Below, in pieces: positions 31,896 through 40,692 of a stretch of DNA of 43,995 nt. The translations under genes were made by a program, and so were the position numbers. This stretch comes from an uncultured Chloroflexota bacterium (lineage in GTDB: Bacteria > Chloroflexota > Anaerolineae > Anaerolineales > UBA4823): positions 1-43,995 of the forward strand of contig CAIQIV010000237.1 of assembly GCA_903871905.1 (NCBI GenBank), written 5' to 3'. The number at the start of each line of letters is the position of its first letter. Within the stretch, counting starts at the first letter, position 1. A model generated the notes under the pieces. It did not search any database and was not told where the DNA came from. It saw only the letters and a program-made list of their open reading frames with translations.

Positions 31896-32645
31896 TTAAG
31901 CCACCTTTCCCACAATACTGATAGTCTTTCCCAGTAGTTCGTCCTGGGTTTGGACCAAAACCTGTGCTGCCTCATATGTACCAAATCCAATCATCATATC
32001 TACAGCGCTGACATTAGATTGTTCAAGATATCCCTGAAGGAGGACAGAGTTGACAGTCTCTGTACGCATCTCGCCGGAGGCTTGAAAATAATTCCCATCC
32101 CCTCGCTGCAATTGGGCAGAAGTATCCGGAAACTCCACGATGCCAAACCTTGCAACAAGATCTTCCCCTGCGCGGATGGTGCCGGACCGTTCCACACTGA
32201 TCTCACCCGCCGGAAGCAAAATTGGGCTGCCGGATTCATCCAACACGAAATTGCCATCAACCGTCACCACTTGATTTTCGCTGTTCATTTGAAACCGGCC
32301 ATCCCGGGTGTACCGCTCGCCTTCTGGAGTCAATATTCTGAAAAACCCATCCCCCTGGATGGCAAGATCCAATAGCTGGCCGGTCGCGAGCAGCGCGCCA
32401 GGGCTAAATTTGGTTCGCATATCTGTCGTTGTCACCCCTAACCCAATACTCCCCACTCGTTGTGTTACAGCAGGCGCCAATGTAGATGTGGATGAATAAA
32501 CATCTGTTCTCTGGTACTCCTCAATGGTTGTAAAAACCTGTTTAAAACCTGGAGTATCCAGGTTGGCAATATTATGCGCTTTAAGGTTTTGCTTGCGGAT
32601 CCCGGCAATCATGGCCGACGCAGCAGCATATAAACCCTTGATCAA
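31896..32645 (-). CDS. Flagellar rod/hook-type protein (FlgF/FlgG family)
   Basis: The 249-residue protein begins with the family N-terminal helix (IKGLYAAASAM, then HNIANLDTPGFK), contains LDLAIQGDGFF and YTRDGRFQMN in the middle, and ends with the C-terminal helix YLEQSNVSAVDMMI ... QTQDELL. These are the marks of rod proteins FlgF/FlgG. The TTG start at 32645 is chosen because GGAGG lies six bases upstream and the family starts exactly here; an ATG at 32699 lacks a good site. No other flagellar gene is in the window. The coding sequence is visibly AT-richer than its surroundings. It may be a relic, a transferred gene or part of a scattered flagellar set. Confidence 0.85.
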   Translation of the reverse strand: MIKGLYAAASAMIAGIRKQNLKAHNIANLDTPGFKQVFTTIEEYQRTDVYSSTSTLAPAVTQRVGSIGLGVTTTDMRTKFSPGALLATGQLLDLAIQGDGFFRILTPEGERYTRDGRFQMNSENQVVTVDGNFVLDESGSPILLPAGEISVERSGTIRAGEDLVARFGIVEFPDTSAQLQRGDGNYFQASGEMRTETVNSVLLQGYLEQSNVSAVDMMIGFGTYEAAQVLVQTQDELLGKTISIVGKVA

Positions 32646-32761
32646 GGTAATCCTCCACAATACAACGCCTAAGGTTTTATCAACCCAATAGCAATTCATC
32701 CTGGCCGCGTCAAAAGACACGGAAGGATCCATCGCCTTGCCAGGCATGCACTTTCTTTATA

Positions 32762-33127
32762 TCAGGCTGTTCGTGGAGGAGGAAGTTGCGGGGCTTGTTG
32801 AAATGAATGGAACAGTAAACTACCCCCTGGATTCTCGCTGATTATTCCCAGGGCAATATTCCCCGCCATAAGTTGGACTGGATGAAACTCATGATCGGTA
32901 TCTGGATGTTCAATGTGGCTGGCCTTTTCCGTATCCATCGGGCTAAAACCTGGAGCCAAAAGACCTGGTGGATGGGGAGCCATCATCCCCAATAAAAACA
33001 GGCAGCAAAATCCTATGAGAGTGAGACAGCTGAGTGAAAATCCGGGGCGTAAAATGGGATTCATCCAGAATAAAATCCTGATGATTTTTATAACGCACAT
33101 CTGGATTAAGGTCAATATAAAGTACAT
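32762..33127 (-). CDS. Hypothetical small membrane or exported protein
   Basis: A 121-residue frame between tilS and the flagellar gene, on the same strand, has two hydrophobic stretches near the N-terminus (FILTLIQMCVIKIIRILF and LTLIGFCCLFLLG) followed by a polar His/Pro-rich tail. GGGGA lies five bases before the ATG. An alternative start is the ATG at 33064. I recognise no family. The region is AT-rich and the frame could be spurious. The remainder of 32646-33184 holds only the flagellar leader (32646-32761), with a weak TTGACG/TATTGG pair at 17 bp, and an A/T-rich spacer (33128-33184) without clear signals. Confidence 0.35.
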   Translation of the reverse strand: MYFILTLIQMCVIKIIRILFWMNPILRPGFSLSCLTLIGFCCLFLLGMMAPHPPGLLAPGFSPMDTEKASHIEHPDTDHEFHPVQLMAGNIALGIISENPGGSLLFHSFQQAPQLPPPRTA

Positions 33128-33184
33128 AAAAATCCCCGCTTTTTAAAAAATCGATGTCAAAGACTATCAAAAAACTTATTCCGC

Positions 33185-34627
33185 TTATTCTCCAGACGGC
33201 ATCCACTGCAGTGCCAGGCAAATCGCCTTACAGGTATTACCCTGGACACGGAATATCTCCCCTGGCCCGCCACCGGGCACCCAGGCAATCGTTTCCCCGG
33301 TGCACACCAGAGGCCAGGCAGCGCGGGCCCGCTGAGGCAGCTTGCAATTGATCATATAATCTGAGACCTTGATCGACCCGCTTGCCATCCCCAGGGGCTG
33401 GAAACGGTCGCCGGGACGGCGTGGGCGTAAAACCAGCGGCAGATCCACCACAGCCAGGTCCAGCCAGGCCCGGTAGGGATCAGCGTTAGACCGGATCGCC
33501 AGGCGTTGTGCTTCGTTTTCCAGAACAACGATCTCTGCCGATAGCCGCCAGCCGGCGCTTAGATCCACCTCCCCAGGAATTTCCAGCCGCAGGTGACTCG
33601 CCAGTGCCATCTGCGGCCATTCTCCAGCGGGCGGCGGTTCCCCACCCTTAACCAGGAACACTCTTCCTGGCTCAAAAACCAATGCTAACCCCGCTGCCAG
33701 GTCGATCCGGCCATAACGCCGCGGTTCCTCCAACGCCTGAAGCGCCCGATCCACCACAGCATAATCGATATCGCGCAGCCCGGGATGCAACTGGCCAAAC
33801 GCCCGGCGCAGCACATGACGCTGCACGCCCAGCGGCCATGCCGCCAGGCGGGTGGGATCAATCTGCAGCCAGCCAGACCCCTCCCGCACCCGGAAATCAT
33901 CCCAGCCCTGGTCAATTAACTGGCCCAGGGACCGATAATCCTCCCGCAGGATATCAGCTGTCTGCCACAACCGCTTCCCCAGGTTGGGCTGGTACGTTTC
34001 CAGGTAAGGGATCAGCTCGTGGCGCAGCCGGTTGCGGAAGAAGCGCACATCCAGATTGCTGGCATCCAGGTTCGGAACCAGGCTGTGCTGCTTGATGTAC
34101 TCCAACACCTGCGTGCGCCACACGCCCAACAGTGGGCGAACCAGGGGAATCTCCGCGCTCCACGAGTTTGGCAGGCTGCGGAAGGCCATCCCGCCCAACC
34201 CGGCCAGCCCGGCGCCGCGCAGCAAGTGCATCAGCACCGTTTCCACCTGGTCATCCGCGTTATGCGCGGTAACCACCGCCTGTGCACCGCACCGACCGGC
34301 CTGGCGGAAGAGAAATTCATAGCGCTGCAGCCGGGCAGCCTCCTCCAGGGACAGCCGCTGGTTTTCAGCAAAAGCCCTGACATCTGCCCGCTCCAGGTGA
34401 AATGGCACGCCCAGGCGGTCTGCAAAATCCGCTACCAGCTGTGCCTCCTCATCCGCTTCCGGGCGCAGAGCATGGTTCAGGTGGGCGATGACCATGGGGG
34501 AACCCAGCGCATGCAGCGCGTGCGCCAGGCACAGGCTGTCTGGCCCGCCTGACACCCCCACCAACAGTAATTGATCCGCTTTAATACCGCACTTTCGGTG
34601 TAGTGTGACATCAAGTTCTGAGAGCAT
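33185..34627 (-). CDS. tilS: tRNA(Ile)-lysidine synthase
   Basis: The 480-residue protein has the PP-loop VSGGPDSLCLAHAL near residue 28 and the further TilS features HLNHALRPEADEEA, VVTAHNADDQVETVLMHLLRGAGL, and NLDVRFFRNRLRHELIP. A C-terminal substrate-binding region ends with the TilS-C pattern RRPGDRFQPLGM. The enzyme adds lysine to C34 of tRNA-Ile(CAU), changing its reading from AUG to AUA, and is normally essential. The ATG at 34627 precedes MLSELDVTLHRK. It is divergent from the receiver-TadZ gene and may be cotranscribed with the two genes downstream. Confidence 0.94.
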   Translation of the reverse strand: MLSELDVTLHRKCGIKADQLLLVGVSGGPDSLCLAHALHALGSPMVIAHLNHALRPEADEEAQLVADFADRLGVPFHLERADVRAFAENQRLSLEEAARLQRYEFLFRQAGRCGAQAVVTAHNADDQVETVLMHLLRGAGLAGLGGMAFRSLPNSWSAEIPLVRPLLGVWRTQVLEYIKQHSLVPNLDASNLDVRFFRNRLRHELIPYLETYQPNLGKRLWQTADILREDYRSLGQLIDQGWDDFRVREGSGWLQIDPTRLAAWPLGVQRHVLRRAFGQLHPGLRDIDYAVVDRALQALEEPRRYGRIDLAAGLALVFEPGRVFLVKGGEPPPAGEWPQMALASHLRLEIPGEVDLSAGWRLSAEIVVLENEAQRLAIRSNADPYRAWLDLAVVDLPLVLRPRRPGDRFQPLGMASGSIKVSDYMINCKLPQRARAAWPLVCTGETIAWVPGGGPGEIFRVQGNTCKAICLALQWMPSGE

Positions 34628-34662
34628 AGGTCGATACCAAAGGTATATTATTTTCCAAACTT

Positions 34663-34704
34663 CTCCCCAAGCCGATAAGGGGAGCCTGTGAAAACGATTA
34701 TAAT
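34663..34704. promoter_or_regulatory. Divergent promoter region with dyad
   Basis: A palindromic ATTATAAT (34697-34704) supplies a perfect TATAAT on both strands between tilS and the receiver-TadZ gene; on the plus strand it stands 15 bp before the ATG at 34720. A dyad CTCCCC ... GGGGAG (34663-34684, ten-base spacer) lies just upstream and may bind a regulator. No good -35 is visible. Confidence 0.5.
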
Positions 34705-34719
34705 TGACAAAGAGGGCGC

Positions 34720-35877
34720 ATGGCTGAAAAAGTCCTTGTCGTGGATGATGATCTGGATACGCTTCGCCTGGTGGGCTTGCTGTTGCAGCGCCAGGGTTAT
34801 CAAATCCTGGCAGCTAGTAGCGGCACACAGGCGCTGAACATGGCGGCCAGCGAACGCCCTGACATCATTCTGCTCGATGCGATGATGCCTGACATGGATG
34901 GGTTTGAGGTAACGCGCCGCATCCGCCAACAGCCGGCCCTGTTCAAAATCCCTATCATCCTGTTTACAGCCCGCTCCCAGACGGAAGACAAAATCCAGGG
35001 AATGCAGGCAGGCGCTGACGATTACCTGACCAAGCCTACCCAGCCGCGCGAAATGTTTGCCCATGTCCGGGCGCTGCTGGACCGTGCAGCCCAGGAGAGG
35101 GCCGCCAGTGGTCAGCACACCGCTGCATCGAAAACCGGCGCCTACAACCTGGGTGTTCTTTCGGCCCGCGGCGGGTCTGGAGTGTCCACCCTGGCGCTCA
35201 ACCTGGGAATCTGCCTGCGCCAGCAGTCCGGAGGAAATGTTATTGTGGCAGACTATCGCCCCGGCGCCAGTACCCTGGACCTTGAGCTGGGCGTCTCCCG
35301 GCCAGAAGGTCTGAACCACCTGCTTCAACGGCGCACCTCCGAGCCGGATATCCAGGCGGTTCAGAACGAACTGTTCACCCATGCCAGCGGGACGCGCTTC
35401 CTGCTGGCTTCAGCCCAGCCTGCCGATGCCAGACTGCTTGCCGCCATAGATGCGTTCAAAGGGATCACCAGCCGCCTGGTTGAACAACCCGGGCTGGTAG
35501 TCTTCGATCTGGGCGCTTCGCTTACCCCGTTGGCGCTGCAAACGCTGGAGGTCTGCCATGAGGTCCTGGTTGCGGTAACACCGACCCTTTCGGTCTCAGA
35601 ACACACCCGGGCGCTGGTTAACGACCTGGGGGCGCGCGGCTTCATTCGCGAGCAGGTCCGTCTGGCAGTGATCCAACGCAGCCCTGGACCCCGGCTGAGC
35701 GATACACAGGTACAGGAGCTGGCTGGGGCGCGGGTCGCTGCCAGCTTTCCCTATGCCCCTGAGCTGTTTGCCCAGGCGGTCGAGCACGTCACGCCGGTTG
35801 TATTGTTGGAACCGGATGGACCGGTCGCCATGCAGTTCCACTGGCTGGCCGAAGCGATTTTGCTGCGCAAAAGCTGA
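34720..35877 (+). CDS. Receiver domain fused to TadZ/CpaE-like ATPase
   Basis: The 385-residue protein has an N-terminal receiver (D10-D11, phospho-acceptor D53 in ILLDAMMPD, T83, K105) and a C-terminal MinD/ParA-like domain. Its deviant Walker A reads RGGSGVST at residues 150-157, with Val155 where ParA proteins have the ATP-binding Lys. Loss of this Lys is known in the TadZ/CpaE family, which marks poles for type IVc (Tad) pilus assembly. VFDLGASLTPLALQTLE and VTPTLSVSEHTRAL also fit. No other tad genes are in the window. Ribosome site GAGGG. A sirtuin gene follows after 9 bp. Confidence 0.85.
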   Translation: MAEKVLVVDDDLDTLRLVGLLLQRQGYQILAASSGTQALNMAASERPDIILLDAMMPDMDGFEVTRRIRQQPALFKIPIILFTARSQTEDKIQGMQAGADDYLTKPTQPREMFAHVRALLDRAAQERAASGQHTAASKTGAYNLGVLSARGGSGVSTLALNLGICLRQQSGGNVIVADYRPGASTLDLELGVSRPEGLNHLLQRRTSEPDIQAVQNELFTHASGTRFLLASAQPADARLLAAIDAFKGITSRLVEQPGLVVFDLGASLTPLALQTLEVCHEVLVAVTPTLSVSEHTRALVNDLGARGFIREQVRLAVIQRSPGPRLSDTQVQELAGARVAASFPYAPELFAQAVEHVTPVVLLEPDGPVAMQFHWLAEAILLRKS

Positions 35878-35886
35878 GAGAAACGG

Positions 35887-36669
35887 ATGCCGCATTTCGA
35901 CGCTGTGACCCTGATGAACATACGCATTGCTGCTGACATCATTCGTGATAGTCATAATACTGTGATCCTGACTGGCGCAGGGCTCTCTACCCCCTCCGGG
36001 ATCCCGGACTTCCGCAGCCCTCAAAGCGGGCTGTGGGAAAAGAGCGATCCGACTGAGGTGGCTTCCCTGACATCATTCCGCTATCATCCTGAAAAATTCT
36101 ACCATTGGATGCGCCCTCTTGCCCAAATTATGGTCCAGGCGCAGCCCAACCAGGCCCATCTCAGTATTGCGCAAATGGAAACCGCCGGTTTTGTGAAAAC
36201 GGTGATCACCCAAAACATCGACGGGCTGCATCAGCGTGCTGGATCATGCAACGTCCTGGAAGTGCATGGAACGATTGACTTCATGACCTGCGTCCGCTGC
36301 TACCAGAAATATAATGCCCAGAGTCACCTGGAAACCTACTTGAATTCAGGCAGTATCCCGCGCTGCACCATCTGCAACGGTATATTGAAGCCCGATATTG
36401 TCCTGTTCGGCGAGCAGATGCCTGCCCGGGTTTGGCTGAAGGCTATGGAGGCCTGCAAAACCTGTGATGTCATGCTGGTTGCAGGATCGTCGCTTGAGGT
36501 GCTGCCGGTGGCTGGACTGCCCATGCGAGCCCTGGAGAATGGCGCTCACCTGATCCTGGTAAACCGGGCCCGCACCTATATGGATGTGCGCGCGGATGTT
36601 GTTTTGAATGAAGACGTGATCGGAATCTTACCGAACATTGTCCAGGAGGTGCTTGGGAATGGTGCATGA
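35887..36669 (+). CDS. Sirtuin NAD-dependent protein deacylase
   Basis: The 260-residue protein is a complete class sirtuin: NAD-binding GAGLSTPSGIPDFRSP, TQNIDGLHQRAG, the catalytic His in LEVHG, zinc ligands CVRC and CTIC, KPDIVLFGEQMP, and a late GSSLEVLPVAGLP. It removes acetyl or longer acyl groups from protein lysines using NAD. Start ATG 35887 has GAGAG upstream; ATG 35914 is an alternative that trims nine residues. Its final codons overlap the start of the histidine kinase gene, and it lies between two signalling genes, so acyl-dependent control of that pathway is possible but unproven. Confidence 0.93.
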   Translation: MPHFDAVTLMNIRIAADIIRDSHNTVILTGAGLSTPSGIPDFRSPQSGLWEKSDPTEVASLTSFRYHPEKFYHWMRPLAQIMVQAQPNQAHLSIAQMETAGFVKTVITQNIDGLHQRAGSCNVLEVHGTIDFMTCVRCYQKYNAQSHLETYLNSGSIPRCTICNGILKPDIVLFGEQMPARVWLKAMEACKTCDVMLVAGSSLEVLPVAGLPMRALENGAHLILVNRARTYMDVRADVVLNEDVIGILPNIVQEVLGNGA

Positions 36670-37849
36670 TCCCGACCACCTGCTGCGCCGGTACCAGTTG
36701 CTGCTGCAAATCTCGTCCGATCTGACCTCCACCCTGGACCTGCCCGTACTCTTGAACCGCATCGTCCAGGCAGCTGCCGATCTGACTAACGCCGAAGCAG
36801 GCTCGATTTTACTTTACGATGAGGTCAAAAAGCAGCTGCTTTTTGAATCTGCCTCCAACCTGGATGAACCATCGATGCGCGGTCTGGTGGTTCCGGTGGA
36901 CAGCATTGCCGGGTGGATTGTCAACAACCGCCAGTCTTTAATCATCAATGACACCATGCACGACCCTCGCCACTTTGGCGGCCTGGCGCAGTCTACCCAG
37001 GTCACCACCACCTCGCTGATGGGCGTCCCAATGGTCGCCAACACGAAGGTAATTGGGGTATTGGAGACAATCAACAAGCTGGAGGGCCAGTTCAGTCAGG
37101 ATGACATGGATCTATTGGAAGCGTTGGGATCGCAGGCAGCATTGGCCATTGAAAATGCCCGCTTATTCCAGCAGTCCGACCTGATCAGCGACCTGGTGCA
37201 CGAACTGCGCACCCCATTGACCTCCCTCAACACTGCTGCCCAGCTGCTGACCAATCCGCGGGTCAACGACGATATGCGCCAGAATATTGTGCGGGTGATC
37301 ATGAGCGAAACCGGGCGCCTGGCTGATATGGCCTCAGATTTCCTGGATCTGGCGCGGCTGGAATCCGGGCGGGCTCAGTTCCAGACCCAGGTTTTCGAAT
37401 TTTCACCACTGTTGGAGGAATGCGCCAGCCTGATGCGTCCCAAGGCACAGGAGCGCGGCATCTATATCGAGATGGACATCCCCGGGGAGCAGCTCATGCT
37501 GCGCGCCGATCGGAATAAGGTCAAGCAGATAGTTATCAACCTGGTCAGCAATGCCATCAAGTACAACCAGCAAAACGGAAGGTTGGTGATCTGGGCAGGC
37601 CAGGTGGGGGGCAACGTGGTTCTCAAGGTCAGCGATACTGGCGCAGGAATCCCGCCGGAAAGCCTGCCTCACCTCTTCAAGAAATTCTACCGCGTCCCGG
37701 GCACCGAGCGCATCACGCAGGGCACCGGTTTGGGTCTGTCCATCACCCGGCGCATTGTTGAAGCCCACGGCGGGCAGATCAGCGTCGAAAGCCACGTCAA
37801 CCAGGGCACCACATTTACCGTTTCACTCCCCCAAAAACTCGAGAGCTGA
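36659..37849 (+). CDS. GAF-domain histidine kinase
   Basis: The 396-residue cytoplasmic kinase has one GAF domain (about residues 10-165, ending ALAIENARLF), a HisKA domain with H181 in LVHELRTPL, and an HATPase domain (NAIKYN, VSDTGAGIPPESL, GTGLGLSITRRI). The start at 36659 has AGGAGGTG seven bases upstream and overlaps the sirtuin stop by 11 bases. Its likely partner is the receiver of the TadZ-like protein two genes upstream. The GAF domain is of the same type as those in the giant kinase. Confidence 0.92.
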   Translation: MVHDPDHLLRRYQLLLQISSDLTSTLDLPVLLNRIVQAAADLTNAEAGSILLYDEVKKQLLFESASNLDEPSMRGLVVPVDSIAGWIVNNRQSLIINDTMHDPRHFGGLAQSTQVTTTSLMGVPMVANTKVIGVLETINKLEGQFSQDDMDLLEALGSQAALAIENARLFQQSDLISDLVHELRTPLTSLNTAAQLLTNPRVNDDMRQNIVRVIMSETGRLADMASDFLDLARLESGRAQFQTQVFEFSPLLEECASLMRPKAQERGIYIEMDIPGEQLMLRADRNKVKQIVINLVSNAIKYNQQNGRLVIWAGQVGGNVVLKVSDTGAGIPPESLPHLFKKFYRVPGTERITQGTGLGLSITRRIVEAHGGQISVESHVNQGTTFTVSLPQKLES

Positions 37850-37876
37850 CCGGCTGCCAGAAGCGTTGAGCCCTGG

Positions 37877-38860
37877 CTAAAAGGTGATGAGCACCTTGAG
37901 CACACCAGGCTGTGCTGCCTGGTGAAAAGCCTGCAGCACCTGTTCCAGGGGATAGGGCCGCTCAATCAGCGGCGTTGGGTCCACCTGACCGCTGGCCAGC
38001 AGCCGCAGTGCCGGTTCAAAAGGCCCGCAGCGTGAGCCCACCAGGGTGATCTCATTAACCACCACCTGTGAGAGGTTAATCTCGGCGTTACCATGATAGG
38101 TGCTCTTGAGCACAATGCTGCCCCGCGGTCGGACGGCGTACAGCGCCAGGTCAAAACCGGCCTGGGAGCCGGTGGCCTCAATCACCAGGTCCTGCCGGTG
38201 AGCATCCAGCTGGTCGGCCTCCACCAGGCGGATGCCACGCCGTTTCAGCAGTTCCCTCTGCAGCGTGTGGCGCGCCACCACTGCCAGGTCACAGCCTGTC
38301 AGAGACAGGGCCTGGGCAATCAGCTGCCCCAGGCGCCCGGCGCCGATCAACAGCACCCGTTGATCAGGCTGCACCAATACCTGCTGCTGGATCTCCAGGG
38401 CTGCCGCCAGCGGCTCGGTGAACACCGCGGCATCGTCACTCACATCATCCGGCACGCGGTGCAGGTTCTCTATGGGCAGGCACACCGTCTCTGCAAAAAC
38501 ACCGTTCCGCTTCCAGATCCCCAGGACGGTCCTGCGCTCGCAGTGAGTGGGGTGGCCGCGGCGGCAGGTTTCGCATTCTCCGCAGGCCGCATTGATCTCC
38601 CCTACCACTCGCTGCCCAATCCAGCCAGATTCTTCGGGCTGGCGCCCCGAATAAGAGCGCGGGTGGACCTCTACAACTTCCGCCACAAATTCGTGGCCCG
38701 GGATTCCGGTAAAAGGATAGTATCCCTTCACCATTTCCAGGTCAGTGGCGCAGACCCCTGCCAGGCGCAGGCGCAGCAGCGCCTCGCCCGGCTGCGGGCT
38801 TTGCTCGGGTAAATCAGTGCGGTAAGAAAGCTTCTGGTCTTCAAGCCAGGCAGCACGCAT
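37877..38860 (-). CDS. Zinc-dependent alcohol dehydrogenase (MDR family)
   Basis: The 327-residue protein is a medium-chain dehydrogenase/reductase. Catalytic zinc ligands are in AGVCATDLEM and GIPGHEFVAEV. The structural zinc cysteines are in CGECETCRRGHPTHC. The Rossmann turn reads LLIGAGRLGQLIAQAL. It resembles sorbitol/threonine dehydrogenase-like members; the substrate is not evident. The start at 38860 has GAGGAG upstream and lies 15 bp after mutL, so it is probably cotranscribed with mutL. It converges on the kinase gene across 27 bp, without a clear terminator. Confidence 0.9.
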   Translation of the reverse strand: MRAAWLEDQKLSYRTDLPEQSPQPGEALLRLRLAGVCATDLEMVKGYYPFTGIPGHEFVAEVVEVHPRSYSGRQPEESGWIGQRVVGEINAACGECETCRRGHPTHCERRTVLGIWKRNGVFAETVCLPIENLHRVPDDVSDDAAVFTEPLAAALEIQQQVLVQPDQRVLLIGAGRLGQLIAQALSLTGCDLAVVARHTLQRELLKRRGIRLVEADQLDAHRQDLVIEATGSQAGFDLALYAVRPRGSIVLKSTYHGNAEINLSQVVVNEITLVGSRCGPFEPALRLLASGQVDPTPLIERPYPLEQVLQAFHQAAQPGVLKVLITF

Positions 38861-38875
38861 CCTGTGTCTCCTCTC

Positions 38876-40672
38876 TCAGCGCGCCCCGCGGCGCCCAAAC
38901 TGGCGTTCCAGCAGATCAACGGAAATATGGATCATCGTCGGGCGGCCGTGCGGGCAGGTGCGCGGCGACTCGCACGCTTCTAATCCGCTCAACAGGGCCT
39001 GCTGCTCGACCGGCGACAGGCTCTGCCCGGCTTTCACCGCCGCTCGTTTGCACACCCGGGCGATCAACCGCGCCTCCGCTTGCGCCTGCAGCGGCGCCTC
39101 ATCCTCTTCAAAGTCCTCCACCACCACCCGCAGGGCTCCAGCCGGATCACTGGAGGCTACCAGGGCTGGCAGCGCCCGGACCAGGAACGAATGCGCCCCG
39201 AAGGCTTCTACGTCAAAACCGATGTGCTTCAACAGCGGCAGTTGCCCGGACAGCAAGCGCGCGCTGGCCGGCGGCAGGTCCACCAGGGCCGGGGTAAGCA
39301 GCACCTGCGATGCGCTGGCCTGCTCATGCCGCGCCATGAACTGCTCGTATAGCACACGCTCGTGTGCCGCATGCTGATCGATCAGATACAGGCCGTCTGG
39401 GCCCTCTGCCACCAGGTAGGTCAAGGCAATCTGCCCTACCAGGCGCAGCACCGCCGGCCGAATCTCCGGAAGCTGCGGCGTGGCAGCCATTCCCAGGCCA
39501 GCCGGTGAGGCGCCTGGTTGGCCTGCCTCCTGCGCCTCCATGGGCGGGAGATCGGGATATTCCCTCTCCAGCCGGGTGCGCTCCTGCCCGGCGTTATCCC
39601 AGGCAAGACCGGGTGCCCTCCCCGCGGTCGGTCTGCCCTCTTCTTCCCCCCACCGCGGCAGCGAGGTTTCCAGGCCCTGCACCGGGGTATGCGCCAGCAG
39701 CGCCCGCCGCACCGCCCCCTGCAGCCCGCTGAAGATGCGCTCCGGCTGGCGGAAACGCACTTCCGCTTTGGCCGGGTGCACATTCACATCGACCGTATCT
39801 GCCGGTACATCCACGAATAATATCGCCAGGGGATACCGCCCAACCATCAAGAAGGTTCGGTACGCTTGCAGCAGGGCTGTCGCCAGAGCGGCATCCTGGA
39901 CCGGCCTACCATTAACAAAGAAATGCATCTCACGCCGGTTGGATCGGGTGAGTGACGCCGGGCTGACAAAGCCCTCCACCCGGAGATCCCGATCCACAAA
40001 ATTGACCTCCAGCATCTGCCGGGCGGTGTCCACATCGTAGATGGAAGCCAGGACCTCACGCCGGTCGCCCTGCCCGCTGGTTTGCAGTGCATACTGCCCC
40101 TCCTGGCGCAGGTGAAAACGCACCCTGGGATAGGCAATGGCATACAGGCCCACCAGGTGGTCAATGTGGCGGCGCTCGGTGGCTTCATGCTTCAGGAATT
40201 TCAGACGGGCAGGCACATTATAAAACAGGTCTTCCACGCGCACCACCGTTCCGATTGGGACCCCGGCGTTTTCCACGGCCAGCAGCGCGCCGCCCTCCAC
40301 GTGCAAAATAGCCCCCGACTCATCCTGCGCCCGCCTGGAGGTCAGCGTCAAGCGCGACACCGAACCAATGGAAGCCAGCGCCTCGCCGCGGAAACCCAGC
40401 GTGGTGATGTGAAACAGATCATCCGCCTGGCTCAGCTTGCTGGTGGCATGACGCTCCACCGCCAAAGGCAGTTCACTCGCCGGGATACCGCTGCCATCGT
40501 CGGCAACTTCAATCACTCGCTGGCCTGCGCCTTCAATATTCATGCGAATAAACTGCGCCCCGGCATCCAGCGCATTTTCTAACAATTCTTTGACCACTGA
40601 GGCCGGTCGCTCGACCACCTCTCCCGCAGCAATCTGTGAAGCAACATCAGGTGAAAGCAGGCGAATGGGCAT
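38876..40672 (-). CDS. mutL: DNA mismatch repair protein MutL
   Basis: The 598-residue protein has the GHKL ATPase N-terminus (IAAGEVVERPASVVKELLEN, ADDGSGIP, TLGFRGEALASI), a Pro/Gly-rich linker (about 335-410) and a C-terminal domain with DQHAAHERVLYE, the metal-dependent nuclease motif DQHA(x)2E(x)4E of MutL proteins in bacteria without MutH. CPHGRP near the end is the second nuclease motif. It acts with MutS to nick the faulty strand. No mutS is nearby. The ATG at 40672 has no ribosome site, and the -10 lies only six bases away, so the message is probably leaderless. Confidence 0.96.
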   Translation of the reverse strand: MPIRLLSPDVASQIAAGEVVERPASVVKELLENALDAGAQFIRMNIEGAGQRVIEVADDGSGIPASELPLAVERHATSKLSQADDLFHITTLGFRGEALASIGSVSRLTLTSRRAQDESGAILHVEGGALLAVENAGVPIGTVVRVEDLFYNVPARLKFLKHEATERRHIDHLVGLYAIAYPRVRFHLRQEGQYALQTSGQGDRREVLASIYDVDTARQMLEVNFVDRDLRVEGFVSPASLTRSNRREMHFFVNGRPVQDAALATALLQAYRTFLMVGRYPLAILFVDVPADTVDVNVHPAKAEVRFRQPERIFSGLQGAVRRALLAHTPVQGLETSLPRWGEEEGRPTAGRAPGLAWDNAGQERTRLEREYPDLPPMEAQEAGQPGASPAGLGMAATPQLPEIRPAVLRLVGQIALTYLVAEGPDGLYLIDQHAAHERVLYEQFMARHEQASASQVLLTPALVDLPPASARLLSGQLPLLKHIGFDVEAFGAHSFLVRALPALVASSDPAGALRVVVEDFEEDEAPLQAQAEARLIARVCKRAAVKAGQSLSPVEQQALLSGLEACESPRTCPHGRPTMIHISVDLLERQFGRRGAR

Positions 40673-40678
40673 GGGCGT

Positions 40679-40686
40679 ATTATAAT
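40679..40686. promoter_or_regulatory. Palindromic bidirectional -10, mutL / HAD gene
   Basis: ATTATAAT is its own reverse complement and supplies TATAAT to both strands (plus 40681-40686, minus 40679-40684). Each start codon, ATG 40693 on plus and ATG 40672 on minus, lies after exactly six bases. Transcripts would start at or next to the A of each ATG, so both are likely leaderless. Neither gene has a Shine-Dalgarno site. No clear -35 is seen on either side. Confidence 0.65.
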
Positions 40687-40692
40687 TGCATT

